A stretch of 36,931 nt of DNA, from NCBI GenBank assembly GCA_018334565.1, contig JAGXLU010000007.1, forward strand, positions 32,886 through 69,816, written 5' to 3'. This DNA comes from Halanaerobiales bacterium. Lineage in GTDB: Bacteria > Bacillota > Halanaerobiia > Halanaerobiales > M55B127. Each line of letters opens with the position of its first letter. Position 1 is the stretch's first letter. The position numbers were made by a program, and so were the translations under genes. Shown here in pieces: positions 25,994-33,998 of this stretch. Below the pieces are notes generated by a model. The model saw only the letters and a list, made by a program, of their open reading frames with translations. It made no database searches and had not been told where the DNA came from.

Positions 25994-27820
25994 ATGTGTG
26001 GAATTGTAGGTTATGTTGGTAATAAAAAGGCAGCATCAATTCTATATAATGGATTGAAGCGCCTTGAATATAGAGGTTATGATTCATCAGGTATTGCCGT
26101 TAATGATGGTTTGCATATAGATGTTGTGAAGAGAAAGGGAAAGCTTAAAGACTTAAAAAATAAGATAAAAAATGATATGAATGGTGGGACTATAGGAATT
26201 GGACACACTAGGTGGGCAACTCATGGACAGCCTTCTGATATAAATTCACATCCTCACAGTAACTGTAAGGACAACTTTGTGATTGTTCATAATGGGATAA
26301 TTGAGAATTTTAGACAGATCAAAGATCATCTGATCAAAAAAGGCCATGACTTTAAATCAGAAACTGACACGGAAGTTATTGCACATCTGTTGGAAGAAAA
26401 TAATCAAGGTGATATTTTACAGGCACTGAAAAAAACTGCAGAGCAACTGGAAGGTTCATATGCCATGACAATTTTATCAGCCGATGAACCCAATCGTATT
26501 TATGCTGCCAGAAAAGACAGCCCTTTAATCATCGGTCTCGGAGAAGATGAAAATTATATTGCCTCCGATATACCGGCTTTTCTGGGCCAAACCAGAGACT
26601 TTTATATTTTAGAAGATAATGAATTTGCCGTAATTAAAAAAAATAAAGTTGATATATATAACAATAATTTAGAACAGATAGATAAAAAAGTACACCGGAT
26701 AGACTGGGATCCTGAAATGGCTGAAAAACAGGGATATGAACACTATATGCTAAAAGAAATTCATGAACAACCTGATGCTGTTCGTCGTTTGATGGCACAT
26801 CGGGTTAGCCAGACCGGGATTAATTTAGAAGAACTAAAATTAGATCAGGATTTTTTAAAAAGGTTGAACAAAATTCATATTATAGCTTGCGGTACTGCAT
26901 ATCACTCTGCTTTATTGGGCAAATATATGCTGGAAGATTTAGTTGATCTAAAGGTAGAAACAGATGTGGCATCAGAATACAGATATAGAAAGGTTCCCAT
27001 TGAAAAAGATGATTTAGTCATTGCAGTTAGCCAATCTGGGGAAACATCAGATACTCTAGCAGGATTAAGAATGGCTAAAGAAAAGGGAGCTAAGATTTTA
27101 GTTTTCACAAATACCAGAGGCAGTAGTATAGCAAGAGAAGCAGACCATTTAATGCTATTGAAAGCAGGTCCAGAAATTTCAGTGGCTTCTACAAAAGCTT
27201 ATCTAAATATGATTGGCGCATTTTATATTTTCAGTATATTCCTTGCTTACCAAAAGGCCAAAATAAGCTTAAAAGAATATAAAGAATTGTCTAATGAGTT
27301 AATCAAATTACCCGAGCTTATAGAAGAAGTAATTAAAGATAGCAAGGAAGTGATTAAGAGAAGAGCTAAAAAATATGCAGAAAGTAAAAGTGCTTTCTTT
27401 ATTGGTCGGAATACCGACTATCCTTTGGCCATGGAGGGAGCCTTAAAGTTGAAGGAAATATCATATATTCACTCTGAAGCTTATCCGGCTGGAGAATTAA
27501 AACACGGTGCTTTAGCTTTAATAGAAAAAGGAGTACCGGTGGTAGCGGTAGCTGTGAGAAAAGATATATTTGAGAAGACCTTAAGTAATATAACTGAAGT
27601 GGAGGCCAGACAGGCTGATGTAACTGCAGTTGTCTGTAAAGGAGCACAAGAAATAGAAGATATAGTGGATCATATTATTTATATACCTGATGTTAATCAG
27701 TTATTTGCGGGGGCGCTTGCTATTATTCCTCTGCAGCTTTTGGCTTATTATACAGCCTTGTTAAAAGACTGTGATATTGATCAACCAAGGAATCTTGCTA
27801 AAAGTGTAACAGTTGAGTAA
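25994..27820 (+). CDS. glmS: Glutamine--fructose-6-phosphate aminotransferase
   Basis: GlmS makes glucosamine-6-phosphate from fructose-6-phosphate and glutamine. The 608-residue protein has the N-terminal glutaminase domain (nucleophile C2 in MCGIVGYVG, then EYRGYDSSGIA, GHTRWATHGQP and VHNGIIENF), two SIS sugar-binding domains (ACGTAYHSALLGKYM, SQSGETSDTLAGLR, STKAYLNM; later SEAYPAGELKHGALALIE) and the ending DQPRNLAKSVTVE. Normal length. The ATG lies behind GGAGGT. The gene is controlled by the ribozyme upstream and ended by a terminator downstream. Confidence 0.97.
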   Translation: MCGIVGYVGNKKAASILYNGLKRLEYRGYDSSGIAVNDGLHIDVVKRKGKLKDLKNKIKNDMNGGTIGIGHTRWATHGQPSDINSHPHSNCKDNFVIVHNGIIENFRQIKDHLIKKGHDFKSETDTEVIAHLLEENNQGDILQALKKTAEQLEGSYAMTILSADEPNRIYAARKDSPLIIGLGEDENYIASDIPAFLGQTRDFYILEDNEFAVIKKNKVDIYNNNLEQIDKKVHRIDWDPEMAEKQGYEHYMLKEIHEQPDAVRRLMAHRVSQTGINLEELKLDQDFLKRLNKIHIIACGTAYHSALLGKYMLEDLVDLKVETDVASEYRYRKVPIEKDDLVIAVSQSGETSDTLAGLRMAKEKGAKILVFTNTRGSSIAREADHLMLLKAGPEISVASTKAYLNMIGAFYIFSIFLAYQKAKISLKEYKELSNELIKLPELIEEVIKDSKEVIKRRAKKYAESKSAFFIGRNTDYPLAMEGALKLKEISYIHSEAYPAGELKHGALALIEKGVPVVAVAVRKDIFEKTLSNITEVEARQADVTAVVCKGAQEIEDIVDHIIYIPDVNQLFAGALAIIPLQLLAYYTALLKDCDIDQPRNLAKSVTVE

Positions 27821-27826
27821 ATAAAA

Positions 27827-27863
27827 AATAAGCAGGGGGATTGTCTCCCCCTGTTATTTTTCC
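27827..27863 (+). terminator. Intrinsic terminator after glmS
   Basis: AATAAGCAGGGGGA (27827-27840) pairs with TCTCCCCCTGTTATT (27844-27858), with a strong GC core CAGGGGGA / TCTCCCCCTG and a TTG loop, followed by TTTTCC. It lies 7 bases after the glmS stop. Confidence 0.88.
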
Positions 27864-27873
27864 TTAACTATTT

Positions 27874-27901
27874 TTGACAGTTGACTTAAAAGTTTTATTT
27901 T
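27874..27901 (+). promoter_or_regulatory. Probable sigma-A promoter for acpS-nnr
   Basis: TTGACA (27874-27879), a 16-base spacer and TATTTT (27896-27901), just after the glmS terminator and about 40 bases before acpS. The -35 is perfect and the -10 moderate. Confidence 0.5.
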
Positions 27902-27941
27902 CATTTTTTTAAAAAATATTTTCAAAGGGGTAATTTCTGAT

Positions 27942-28391
27942 ATGAACGCAGAAAACAGACAATCAGATTTGTTTAATTTAAACAATAAAACTGAGCAAGT
28001 AATTGGTTTAGGTATTGATATATTAGAAGTAGCCAGGATTGAAAATATTATTAAAAAAGGTGACAATAATTTTATTAATAGGGTATTTACACCCGGTGAA
28101 ATAGAGTACTGTGAGAGCAAAAAAGATTTTGCCGAATCATTTGCGGTTAGATTTAGTGCAAAAGAGGCCTTTATAAAAGCAGTTGAAAGTGATTATAATA
28201 TTCCCTACAGAGATATTGAAGTGATTAAGAAAGAATCAAAAAAGCCAGCTATAGTTTTATCTGGTTTGGCCCAAAAAGCGGCTGAAGAAAAAAAAGTTTC
28301 AGAAATAATGCTCTCCTTAAGTCATGAAAAAAATTATGTTGTTGCTAATATCATTTTAAAGGGGGTACACATTGATAGTATTAAGTCCTGA
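27942..28391 (+). CDS. acpS: Holo-[acyl-carrier-protein] synthase
   Basis: AcpS moves 4'-phosphopantetheine from CoA to acyl carrier protein. The 149-residue product contains VIGLGIDILEVARIENI (metal ligand D26) and ESFAVRFSAKEAFIKAV (E75), the two family motifs, and ends with MLSLSHEKNYVVANIIL. The N terminus has about 19 extra residues before the usual start of the fold; ATG 27942 has only a moderate site (AAAGGGG, rather far), so a start further in such as TTG 27969 is possible. It overlaps nnr by 20 bases. Confidence 0.9.
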   Translation: MNAENRQSDLFNLNNKTEQVIGLGIDILEVARIENIIKKGDNNFINRVFTPGEIEYCESKKDFAESFAVRFSAKEAFIKAVESDYNIPYRDIEVIKKESKKPAIVLSGLAQKAAEEKKVSEIMLSLSHEKNYVVANIILKGVHIDSIKS

Positions 28392-29886
28392 TGAAATGGC
28401 TAGTTTGGATAAAAAAGTAATAAATAGAGGTTTTCCATCTCTTTTACTGATGGAAACAGCCGGTAGAAGAACAGCTGAAATAATAAAGGGAAAATACAGC
28501 AGAGAACAAAAAATATTAATATTATCTGGACCTGGCAATAATGGAGGAGATGGTCTGGTTGTTGGTAGAATACTTGATATATGGGATTATGATGTTAAAA
28601 TAATAGTAATAGGAAAGTTGGATAAATTAAATGATGATCCCAGAAAAAATTTAAAAATATGTCAACTAAGGAGTATGAAGATTGATTTTTTACCGGCTGA
28701 TATTGATTTATCAGATCTCAAAAATAATATTTTTGAATATGATGTGATTGTCGATAGTTTATTAGGCAATGGTCTAACAGGACAGCTAAGAGAACCATAT
28801 TTACAAATTGTCAAGATGATCAATAGTAGTGGAAAAAACGTTTTATCTGTTGATATACCAACAGGGGTTAATGGTAGTAATGGTAAGATCATGGGAGAGG
28901 CTGTCAGAGCAGAAACAACTGTGACAATGGCTTACAGCAAAGTTGGTCAGTTTATCTATCCCGGTCGGGAGTATATAGGTGAATTAATAGTAATAGATCT
29001 CGGGTTTCCTAAGAATTTAGTTAATTTTAATATGTATAATCATTATACTTTAACATCAAATGAGGCGAAAAGGCTATTACCTAAAAGAGAGGTTACCGGT
29101 CATAAAGGAACTTTTGGCAAAATACTTATTTTGGGAGGGTCTTTGGGATATGAAGGTGCTCCTGTTTTAACAGGTAAAAGCGCTTTAAAGATGGGTTCTG
29201 GCCTGGTCAAGATCCTGACTCCTGTTGATGTATATCAAACAGTCAGTTGTTATTGTGAAGAGATAACCGGTGACTATCTTACTATAGAAAAGTTTGAAGA
29301 GGCTGTTAAAGATTTTAATGTAGTTGCACTGGGTCCGGGTTTGGGAGTGGGAGATTTTCAAAAAAAGTTAGTTAATACGGTGCTTAAAAAGGCTTCAATT
29401 CCTCTAGTTATTGATGCAGATGGTATAAATAATCTCGATTTAGAAATATTAAAAGAGGCTGATAACCAGATTGTATTAACTCCACACCCAGGTGAATTTT
29501 CAAATCTAATAGATGAACCAATTCCTGATGTTCTTGCTAATAGAATTAAATATGTAAGGGATTTCGCCACTCAATATGGGGTCAATATAGTTTTAAAAGG
29601 TGCCAGTTCAATTATTTCAGATCGAGAAGGTAATGTATATATCAACACAACGGGCAATAATGGTCTGGCGACTGCTGGCAGTGGTGATATTTTAACAGGC
29701 ATAATCAGCTCATTGAGTGGACAAAAACTTAATATATATAAAAGTGCAGTCTTAGGAACTTATATACATGGATTAGCTGGAGATTTAGCTGAGCAAAAAC
29801 TTGGTTCTTATTCAATGATAGCTAAAGATATTATAGAAAACATTGCTCCTGCTATTTCAAAAATTTTACGGAGGTGTAAAGAATGA
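28372..29886 (+). CDS. nnr: Bifunctional NAD(P)H-hydrate repair enzyme (epimerase and ADP-dependent dehydratase)
   Basis: This enzyme repairs damaged NAD(P)HX: the N-terminal YjeF_N domain epimerises and the C-terminal ribokinase-like domain dehydrates with ADP. The 504-residue protein shows GPGNNGGDGLVVGR (53-66) and VDIPTGVNGSNG in the first half; then GHKGTFGKILILGGSLGYEG, LGPGLGVG, VIDADGINN, LTPHPGEFSNL and the late GLATAGSGDILTGIISSLSG in the second. The start is TTG 28372 behind AAAGGGGG, inside the end of acpS. It overlaps the CBS gene by four bases. Confidence 0.95.
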   Translation: MIVLSPDEMASLDKKVINRGFPSLLLMETAGRRTAEIIKGKYSREQKILILSGPGNNGGDGLVVGRILDIWDYDVKIIVIGKLDKLNDDPRKNLKICQLRSMKIDFLPADIDLSDLKNNIFEYDVIVDSLLGNGLTGQLREPYLQIVKMINSSGKNVLSVDIPTGVNGSNGKIMGEAVRAETTVTMAYSKVGQFIYPGREYIGELIVIDLGFPKNLVNFNMYNHYTLTSNEAKRLLPKREVTGHKGTFGKILILGGSLGYEGAPVLTGKSALKMGSGLVKILTPVDVYQTVSCYCEEITGDYLTIEKFEEAVKDFNVVALGPGLGVGDFQKKLVNTVLKKASIPLVIDADGINNLDLEILKEADNQIVLTPHPGEFSNLIDEPIPDVLANRIKYVRDFATQYGVNIVLKGASSIISDREGNVYINTTGNNGLATAGSGDILTGIISSLSGQKLNIYKSAVLGTYIHGLAGDLAEQKLGSYSMIAKDIIENIAPAISKILRRCKE

Positions 29887-30338
29887 TTACTGCTAAAGAT
29901 ATTATGACGACTAATGTAATTACAGTAGATCCTGATACAAGTGTAAAGGAAGCGGCTAATTTGATGAGTGAACATAAAATAAGTGGATTACCAGTTGTTA
30001 AAGACAACCGACTTGTGGGGATAGTTACTGAAAATGATCTAATCATCAAAGACAAAAAGCTTCATTTTCCAGAGTATATAAATGTCATAGGTGGTATTAT
30101 CTATTTGGAAAGTTATAAGAAGTTTAAAGACGAATTCAAAAAATTTGCAGCCGTAAAGGTGAAGGAACTTATGACGGAAGATGTTATTACGATTAAGCCC
30201 AATGAATCAATAGAAAATATGGCTACAATAATGCATCAAAAGGATATAAACAGGCTGCCGGTTGTAGATAATGCGGGCGAGTTAATCGGGATTGTTACTA
30301 GAGGTAATATTGTGAAGCATATTGCCATTGAAGAGTAA
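29883..30338 (+). CDS. Protein of two CBS domains
   Basis: A 151-residue stand-alone CBS pair. The first domain (about 1-60) begins MITAKDIMTTNVITVDPDTS and includes GLPVVKDNRLVGIVTENDLI; the second (about 94-148) has VKELMTEDVITIKPNESIEN and RLPVVDNAGELIGIVTRGNI. Such Bateman modules bind adenosyl nucleotides and act as sensors. No output domain is attached, and the partner is unknown. It overlaps nnr by four bases (ATGA) and precedes dcd by 26 bases, so it is part of a nucleotide-related operon. Confidence 0.93.
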   Translation: MITAKDIMTTNVITVDPDTSVKEAANLMSEHKISGLPVVKDNRLVGIVTENDLIIKDKKLHFPEYINVIGGIIYLESYKKFKDEFKKFAAVKVKELMTEDVITIKPNESIENMATIMHQKDINRLPVVDNAGELIGIVTRGNIVKHIAIEE

Positions 30339-30364
30339 TTTAAGACAGGGAGTAGATTTAAGCG

Positions 30365-30907
30365 ATGATTATATCTGATAAAACAATCAAAAATTTAATT
30401 AAAAAAGGGGAACTAACCATAGAACCATTTGAAGGTTATCTAATACAACCTGCTTCAGTAGATTTAAGATTGGGTACTCAGTATTTAAAAATTGATGAAA
30501 ATCAAGTAGAAATTATGACCCTAAATGATAAAATAAATTATAATAAGATAGAAAGTTCTGAGATTGTAATTCCGCCCCACTCTTTTTTGCTGGCAACCAC
30601 AGAAGAATACATTAGACTTCCTGAAAATCTAACCGCCTTTGTGGAAGGCAGGAGTTCAATTGGTAGGATGGGCTTATTTATTCAAAATGCAGGTTGGGTT
30701 GACCCGGGTTTTGCCGGGAAGATTACTTTAGAATTATATAATGCAAACCGTCTACCTATTAAATTGAAAGCGGGACGTAGAATATGTCAATTGGTTATCG
30801 CTAAAATGGACCAAAAAGCAGAGTTTCCCTATCAGGGGAAATACCAGGGACAAAATACAGCGATTGGAAGTAAAGTTTATGAAGATAAAGAGAATATTGA
30901 GAAATAA
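30365..30907 (+). CDS. dcd: dCTP deaminase (possibly bifunctional with dUTPase activity)
   Basis: Converts dCTP to dUTP on the way to dTTP. The 180-residue protein contains IQPASVDLRLG, PPHSFLLATTEEYIRLPENL, the active-site segment VEGRSSIGRMGLFIQNAGWV with DPGFAGKITLELYN, and the closing YQGQNTA. Some relatives also hydrolyse dUTP to dUMP; the sequence alone does not settle which form this is. ATG 30365 has only a weak, distant ribosome site (CAGGGAG). It is the last gene before the helicase. Confidence 0.93.
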   Translation: MIISDKTIKNLIKKGELTIEPFEGYLIQPASVDLRLGTQYLKIDENQVEIMTLNDKINYNKIESSEIVIPPHSFLLATTEEYIRLPENLTAFVEGRSSIGRMGLFIQNAGWVDPGFAGKITLELYNANRLPIKLKAGRRICQLVIAKMDQKAEFPYQGKYQGQNTAIGSKVYEDKENIEK

Positions 30908-30963
30908 TGCTTGCATAAAATTCAAGAAAAACACAGAAAACAATAAAACTAGGAGGTGTTAAT

Positions 30964-33213
30964 ATGCAGAATATTATTATTCGAGATATTAACGAGCATA
31001 TTGGTCCTGGCGACATTGTTGGTGCTTTTATAAATGAGGTTAATATAAGCAGTAATGATATAGGCAATATTAGTATCAAAGATAATATTGCAGAAGTCGA
31101 GGTTAAAAAAAATGTATGTCAAAAAGTTGTAAATGTAATGGATAACAACAAAATTGGTGGAGTAAAAGTTACTATAACAATAGATAATGATGCCGATAGG
31201 CGAAAAAAAATAGAAAAATACTATCAGAAGTTTAGCAATTTAGTAGAATTAGAAAGACAGGAAGAGATGGAGAGGCATGAGATAGAAATTAAAAGATTAT
31301 CTCCCAGAGAAAGAGAAAAAAAAGGCAGGGCTCTTTTAAATTTAAGAGCGAAAGATGATGGTAAAACCTATGATCATAAACACAAAATTAAATTTATGAA
31401 AAAAGAAGTCGGTGATAAATTACCAGATACAGAAATCAGTATCGGGGATTTAGTAATGATTAGTAAAGAAGACCCTTTAAATAATAATAATCCAACCGGT
31501 ACTGTAGCAGAAAAAACCAATTATTCGATAACAGTTGTTTTTGATAAAAAGCTTCAAAATTTTGTTTATGGTGATTCTCTGAGGGTTGATTTATATGTGA
31601 ATGACATTACATTTCAACGTATGCTCGAGGCATTAAAAAAGTTTAAAAATGCTGATAAAAACACAAGATTAGGAGAACTACAGCAGAAAATGCTTGGTTT
31701 AGAAGATGTAAATTGGCGAAAAAATGCGAGGGATAAAATTGAATGGATTAATGAAGAGTTAAATTCTTCTCAGAAAAATGCAGTCAGAAATACTCTGAAA
31801 GCAGAGGACTTTTATTTAATACAAGGTCCACCTGGTACAGGTAAAACAATGACTGCAATTGAGATTATCAATCAAGGTGTTCGACAAGATCAAGAGATTT
31901 TAGCGACTGCTGATTCAAATGTAGCGGTTGATAATATTGTAGAACGGCTGGTTAATATGGGAACAGAGGTCTTAAGATTCGGCCATCCTATAAGAGTTAC
32001 ACCACTTTTGCGTGAACATACCCTTGATTATAAAATTTTGGATCATCCTGATTATAAAAAAGCTGAAGAATTAAGAGAAAAAGCCTATGGACTTATAGAT
32101 AAACAGGATAAATATCAGCATCCTAATGATAGCCTAAGAAGAGGTATGAGCAATGATATGATTATTGAGAGAGCTGGTCTGAATAAAGGAGCTAGAGGGG
32201 TTAAACCCGCTGAGATCGAAAGCATGGCAGAATGGATTGAATTACAACAAGAAATAGATGAGTTGTTTAAAGAAGTTGATCAGCTTGAAAATAAAGCTAT
32301 AAAAGATCTCTTAGATAAGGCAGAAGTAGTCTGTACAACTAATTCAACTTCAGGTTCAGAGCTGTTTTATGATTATAAATTTGATCTGGTTGTTATTGAC
32401 GAAGCAACTCAGGCTACTGAACCAGCATCTCTAATTTCATTTACAAAAGGAGATAGAGTGGTTTTAATTGGTGATCACAAACAGCTTCCTCCTACTATTT
32501 TAAATAAAAAAGCAGCAGAAAAAGGTCTTAATAAGTCCATGTTTGAGAGGTTATATGAAATATATGGAGACAAAATCAGAACAATGTTAGAAATACAGTA
32601 CAGAATGCATGATGATATCATGAACTTTTCTAATCAGGAATTTTATAATGGCAAACTAAAAAGCTCAACCGATGTTGCAGAACATACGCTATGGGATTTA
32701 GGTTTTAAAACGAAGGGGAAAAAATGTTTTACTGATAAATCTTTAAACCCGGATTATCCCATTGTTTTCATTGATACAAAAGAAATGACGGCTGAAGAAA
32801 GATCTCTAAAAGGCTCTAACTCTTATGATAATCCAGTGGAGATGGAAGTGCTTTTAGATATAGTAGATGAAGCTTTGAAATCGAAGTTAAATGCTGAAGA
32901 AATAGCAGTTATAGCACCTTATAAAGACCAGGTAGATTTATTAAAAAAACACAATAATGTAGAAAATTTAGAAATAAACACTGTAGATGGGTTTCAGGGT
33001 AGAGAAAAAGAACTAATACTGGTTTCTTTGGTACGTAGTAACAACAGTAATAATATTGGTTTTTTAAGGGATCTTAGAAGGATAAATGTAACTTTAACCA
33101 GAGCGAAGCGGAAATTAATAATAATTGGAGATAGCAGTACTGTAAAAACACATCAAACCTATGAAAATTTGATTAGTTATATCAAAAAAAATGGTCTGTA
33201 TTATCAACTTTAA
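30964..33213 (+). CDS. SF1 helicase (IGHMBP2/UPF1-like) with an N-terminal DbpA-type RNA-binding domain
   Basis: A 749-residue helicase. The core carries motif I GPPGTGKT (288-295), motif II VVIDEATQATEP (477-487 region, DEAT), motif III GDHKQLPP (503-510), QYRMH (545-549), and the late VDGFQGREKELILVSLVRS and VTLTRAKRKLIIIGD, as in IGHMBP2/UPF1 enzymes. Residues 1-73 resemble the RNA-binding domain found at the C terminus of DbpA/CsdA DEAD-box proteins: GDIVGAFINEVNISSNDIGN, then ISIKDNIAEVEV and a KIGGVKVTITI strand. Residues about 85-215 hold a charged, coiled segment and a beta region like the 1B domain. This suggests a structured-RNA or ribosome target. ATG follows AGGAGGTG. Confidence 0.9.
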   Translation: MQNIIIRDINEHIGPGDIVGAFINEVNISSNDIGNISIKDNIAEVEVKKNVCQKVVNVMDNNKIGGVKVTITIDNDADRRKKIEKYYQKFSNLVELERQEEMERHEIEIKRLSPREREKKGRALLNLRAKDDGKTYDHKHKIKFMKKEVGDKLPDTEISIGDLVMISKEDPLNNNNPTGTVAEKTNYSITVVFDKKLQNFVYGDSLRVDLYVNDITFQRMLEALKKFKNADKNTRLGELQQKMLGLEDVNWRKNARDKIEWINEELNSSQKNAVRNTLKAEDFYLIQGPPGTGKTMTAIEIINQGVRQDQEILATADSNVAVDNIVERLVNMGTEVLRFGHPIRVTPLLREHTLDYKILDHPDYKKAEELREKAYGLIDKQDKYQHPNDSLRRGMSNDMIIERAGLNKGARGVKPAEIESMAEWIELQQEIDELFKEVDQLENKAIKDLLDKAEVVCTTNSTSGSELFYDYKFDLVVIDEATQATEPASLISFTKGDRVVLIGDHKQLPPTILNKKAAEKGLNKSMFERLYEIYGDKIRTMLEIQYRMHDDIMNFSNQEFYNGKLKSSTDVAEHTLWDLGFKTKGKKCFTDKSLNPDYPIVFIDTKEMTAEERSLKGSNSYDNPVEMEVLLDIVDEALKSKLNAEEIAVIAPYKDQVDLLKKHNNVENLEINTVDGFQGREKELILVSLVRSNNSNNIGFLRDLRRINVTLTRAKRKLIIIGDSSTVKTHQTYENLISYIKKNGLYYQL

Positions 33214-33216
33214 GTA

Positions 33217-33245
33217 TTGTAAACCAGATGTTTTCAAGTTATAAT
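33217..33245 (+). promoter_or_regulatory. Sigma-A promoter ahead of mazEF
   Basis: TTGTAA (33217-33222), 17 bases, TATAAT (33240-33245). It starts four bases after the helicase stop. Transcription would begin near 33252 and meet a hairpin terminator at 33277-33307 before the antitoxin gene. Confidence 0.6.
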
Positions 33246-33276
33246 AGTATTGATAAAGAAACAGCATAAATAAAAT

Positions 33277-33307
33277 GGCAGATGAGAATAGGCCGCTCAT
33301 CTGTTTT
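33277..33307 (+). terminator. Hairpin terminator between the mazEF promoter and mazE
   Basis: CAGATGAG (33279-33286) pairs perfectly with CTCATCTG (33296-33303) around a 9-base loop and is followed by TTTTATATTA. It can end transcription from the helicase gene, but it also lies just 25-50 bases behind the promoter at 33217-33245, so it may act as an attenuator of mazEF or yield a tiny RNA. Confidence 0.7.
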
Positions 33308-33335
33308 ATATTAATTCTTTCTGGAGGTGCGGTTA

Positions 33336-33611
33336 TTGGAGAATAAAAAGGAAATTAAAGTCAAGATTTCTAAAGATCTGTTAAAAGATGTGAATGATTA
33401 TATTAAATACCGTAGAGTTACCCGGGATAAGTTTATTAATGACGCACTTACCCATTATTTATGTGAACACAAAAGAATAGAATTGAGAGAGAAGTTGAAA
33501 AAGGGATATATAGAGATGAGTGATATAAATTTAGAATTGGCACACGAGGGATTAAAATGTGATAGTTATTCAATTCAAATTTATGAAAAATGTTTAGTGG
33601 AGTGTGAATAG
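33336..33611 (+). CDS. mazE: Ribbon-helix-helix antitoxin, MazE/EndoAI-like
   Basis: A 91-residue protein. The N-terminal part [20 protein letters not shown], followed by [18 protein letters not shown], fits a ribbon-helix-helix DNA-binding domain of the CopG/EndoAI type, and the C-terminal tail likely wraps the toxin. TTG 33336 is chosen because GGAGGTG lies 6 bases before it; GTG 33327 overlaps that site. Its stop is two bases before mazF. In known systems the antitoxin, with the toxin, represses its own promoter. Confidence 0.82.
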   Translation: MENKKEIKVKISKDLLKDVNDYIKYRRVTRDKFINDALTHYLCEHKRIELREKLKKGYIEMSDINLELAHEGLKCDSYSIQIYEKCLVECE

Positions 33612-33613
33612 AT

Positions 33614-33964
33614 ATGGATTTAAAAAGAGGGGATGTATATTATGCTGACCTCAACCCTGTGGTGGGTTCAGAACAGGGTGGGGTCAGACCTGTTTTGATT
33701 ATTCAAAATGATATTGGAAATAGGTATAGTCCTACAATAATAGTAGCTGCAATTACTTCTAGAATTAATAAAGCACAGCTGCCTACTCATGTTGAGATTT
33801 CAGCCGGTGATTCAAGTTTAGAAAGAGACTCTGTTATTTTATTGGAACAGATTAGAACGATAGACAAAAAGAGGTTAAAAAGTGAAGTTGCTCAATTAGA
33901 TGATGATATTCTAAAAAGAGTAGATTCTGCTATAGAAATAAGTCTTGGCCTGGTTAAACTTTAA
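33614..33964 (+). CDS. mazF: mRNA interferase toxin MazF (EndoA/PemK family)
   Basis: A 116-residue single-strand-specific endoribonuclease. The motif set is complete: [48 protein letters not shown] (with the catalytic arginine region) and [13 protein letters not shown]. It is close to the Gram-positive EndoA group, many of which cut at UACAU, though the site cannot be read from sequence alone. Its position 2 bases after the antitoxin supports a functional toxin-antitoxin pair. Confidence 0.95.
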   Translation: MDLKRGDVYYADLNPVVGSEQGGVRPVLIIQNDIGNRYSPTIIVAAITSRINKAQLPTHVEISAGDSSLERDSVILLEQIRTIDKKRLKSEVAQLDDDILKRVDSAIEISLGLVKL

Positions 33965-33998
33965 TACATAACTTTTAGCTAATATGGGGAGTGTTAAA

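Noticed and set aside
27399-27647. An 82-codon minus-strand opening within glmS
   Set aside because: It is antisense to the conserved second SIS domain of glmS and has no ribosome site or motif.
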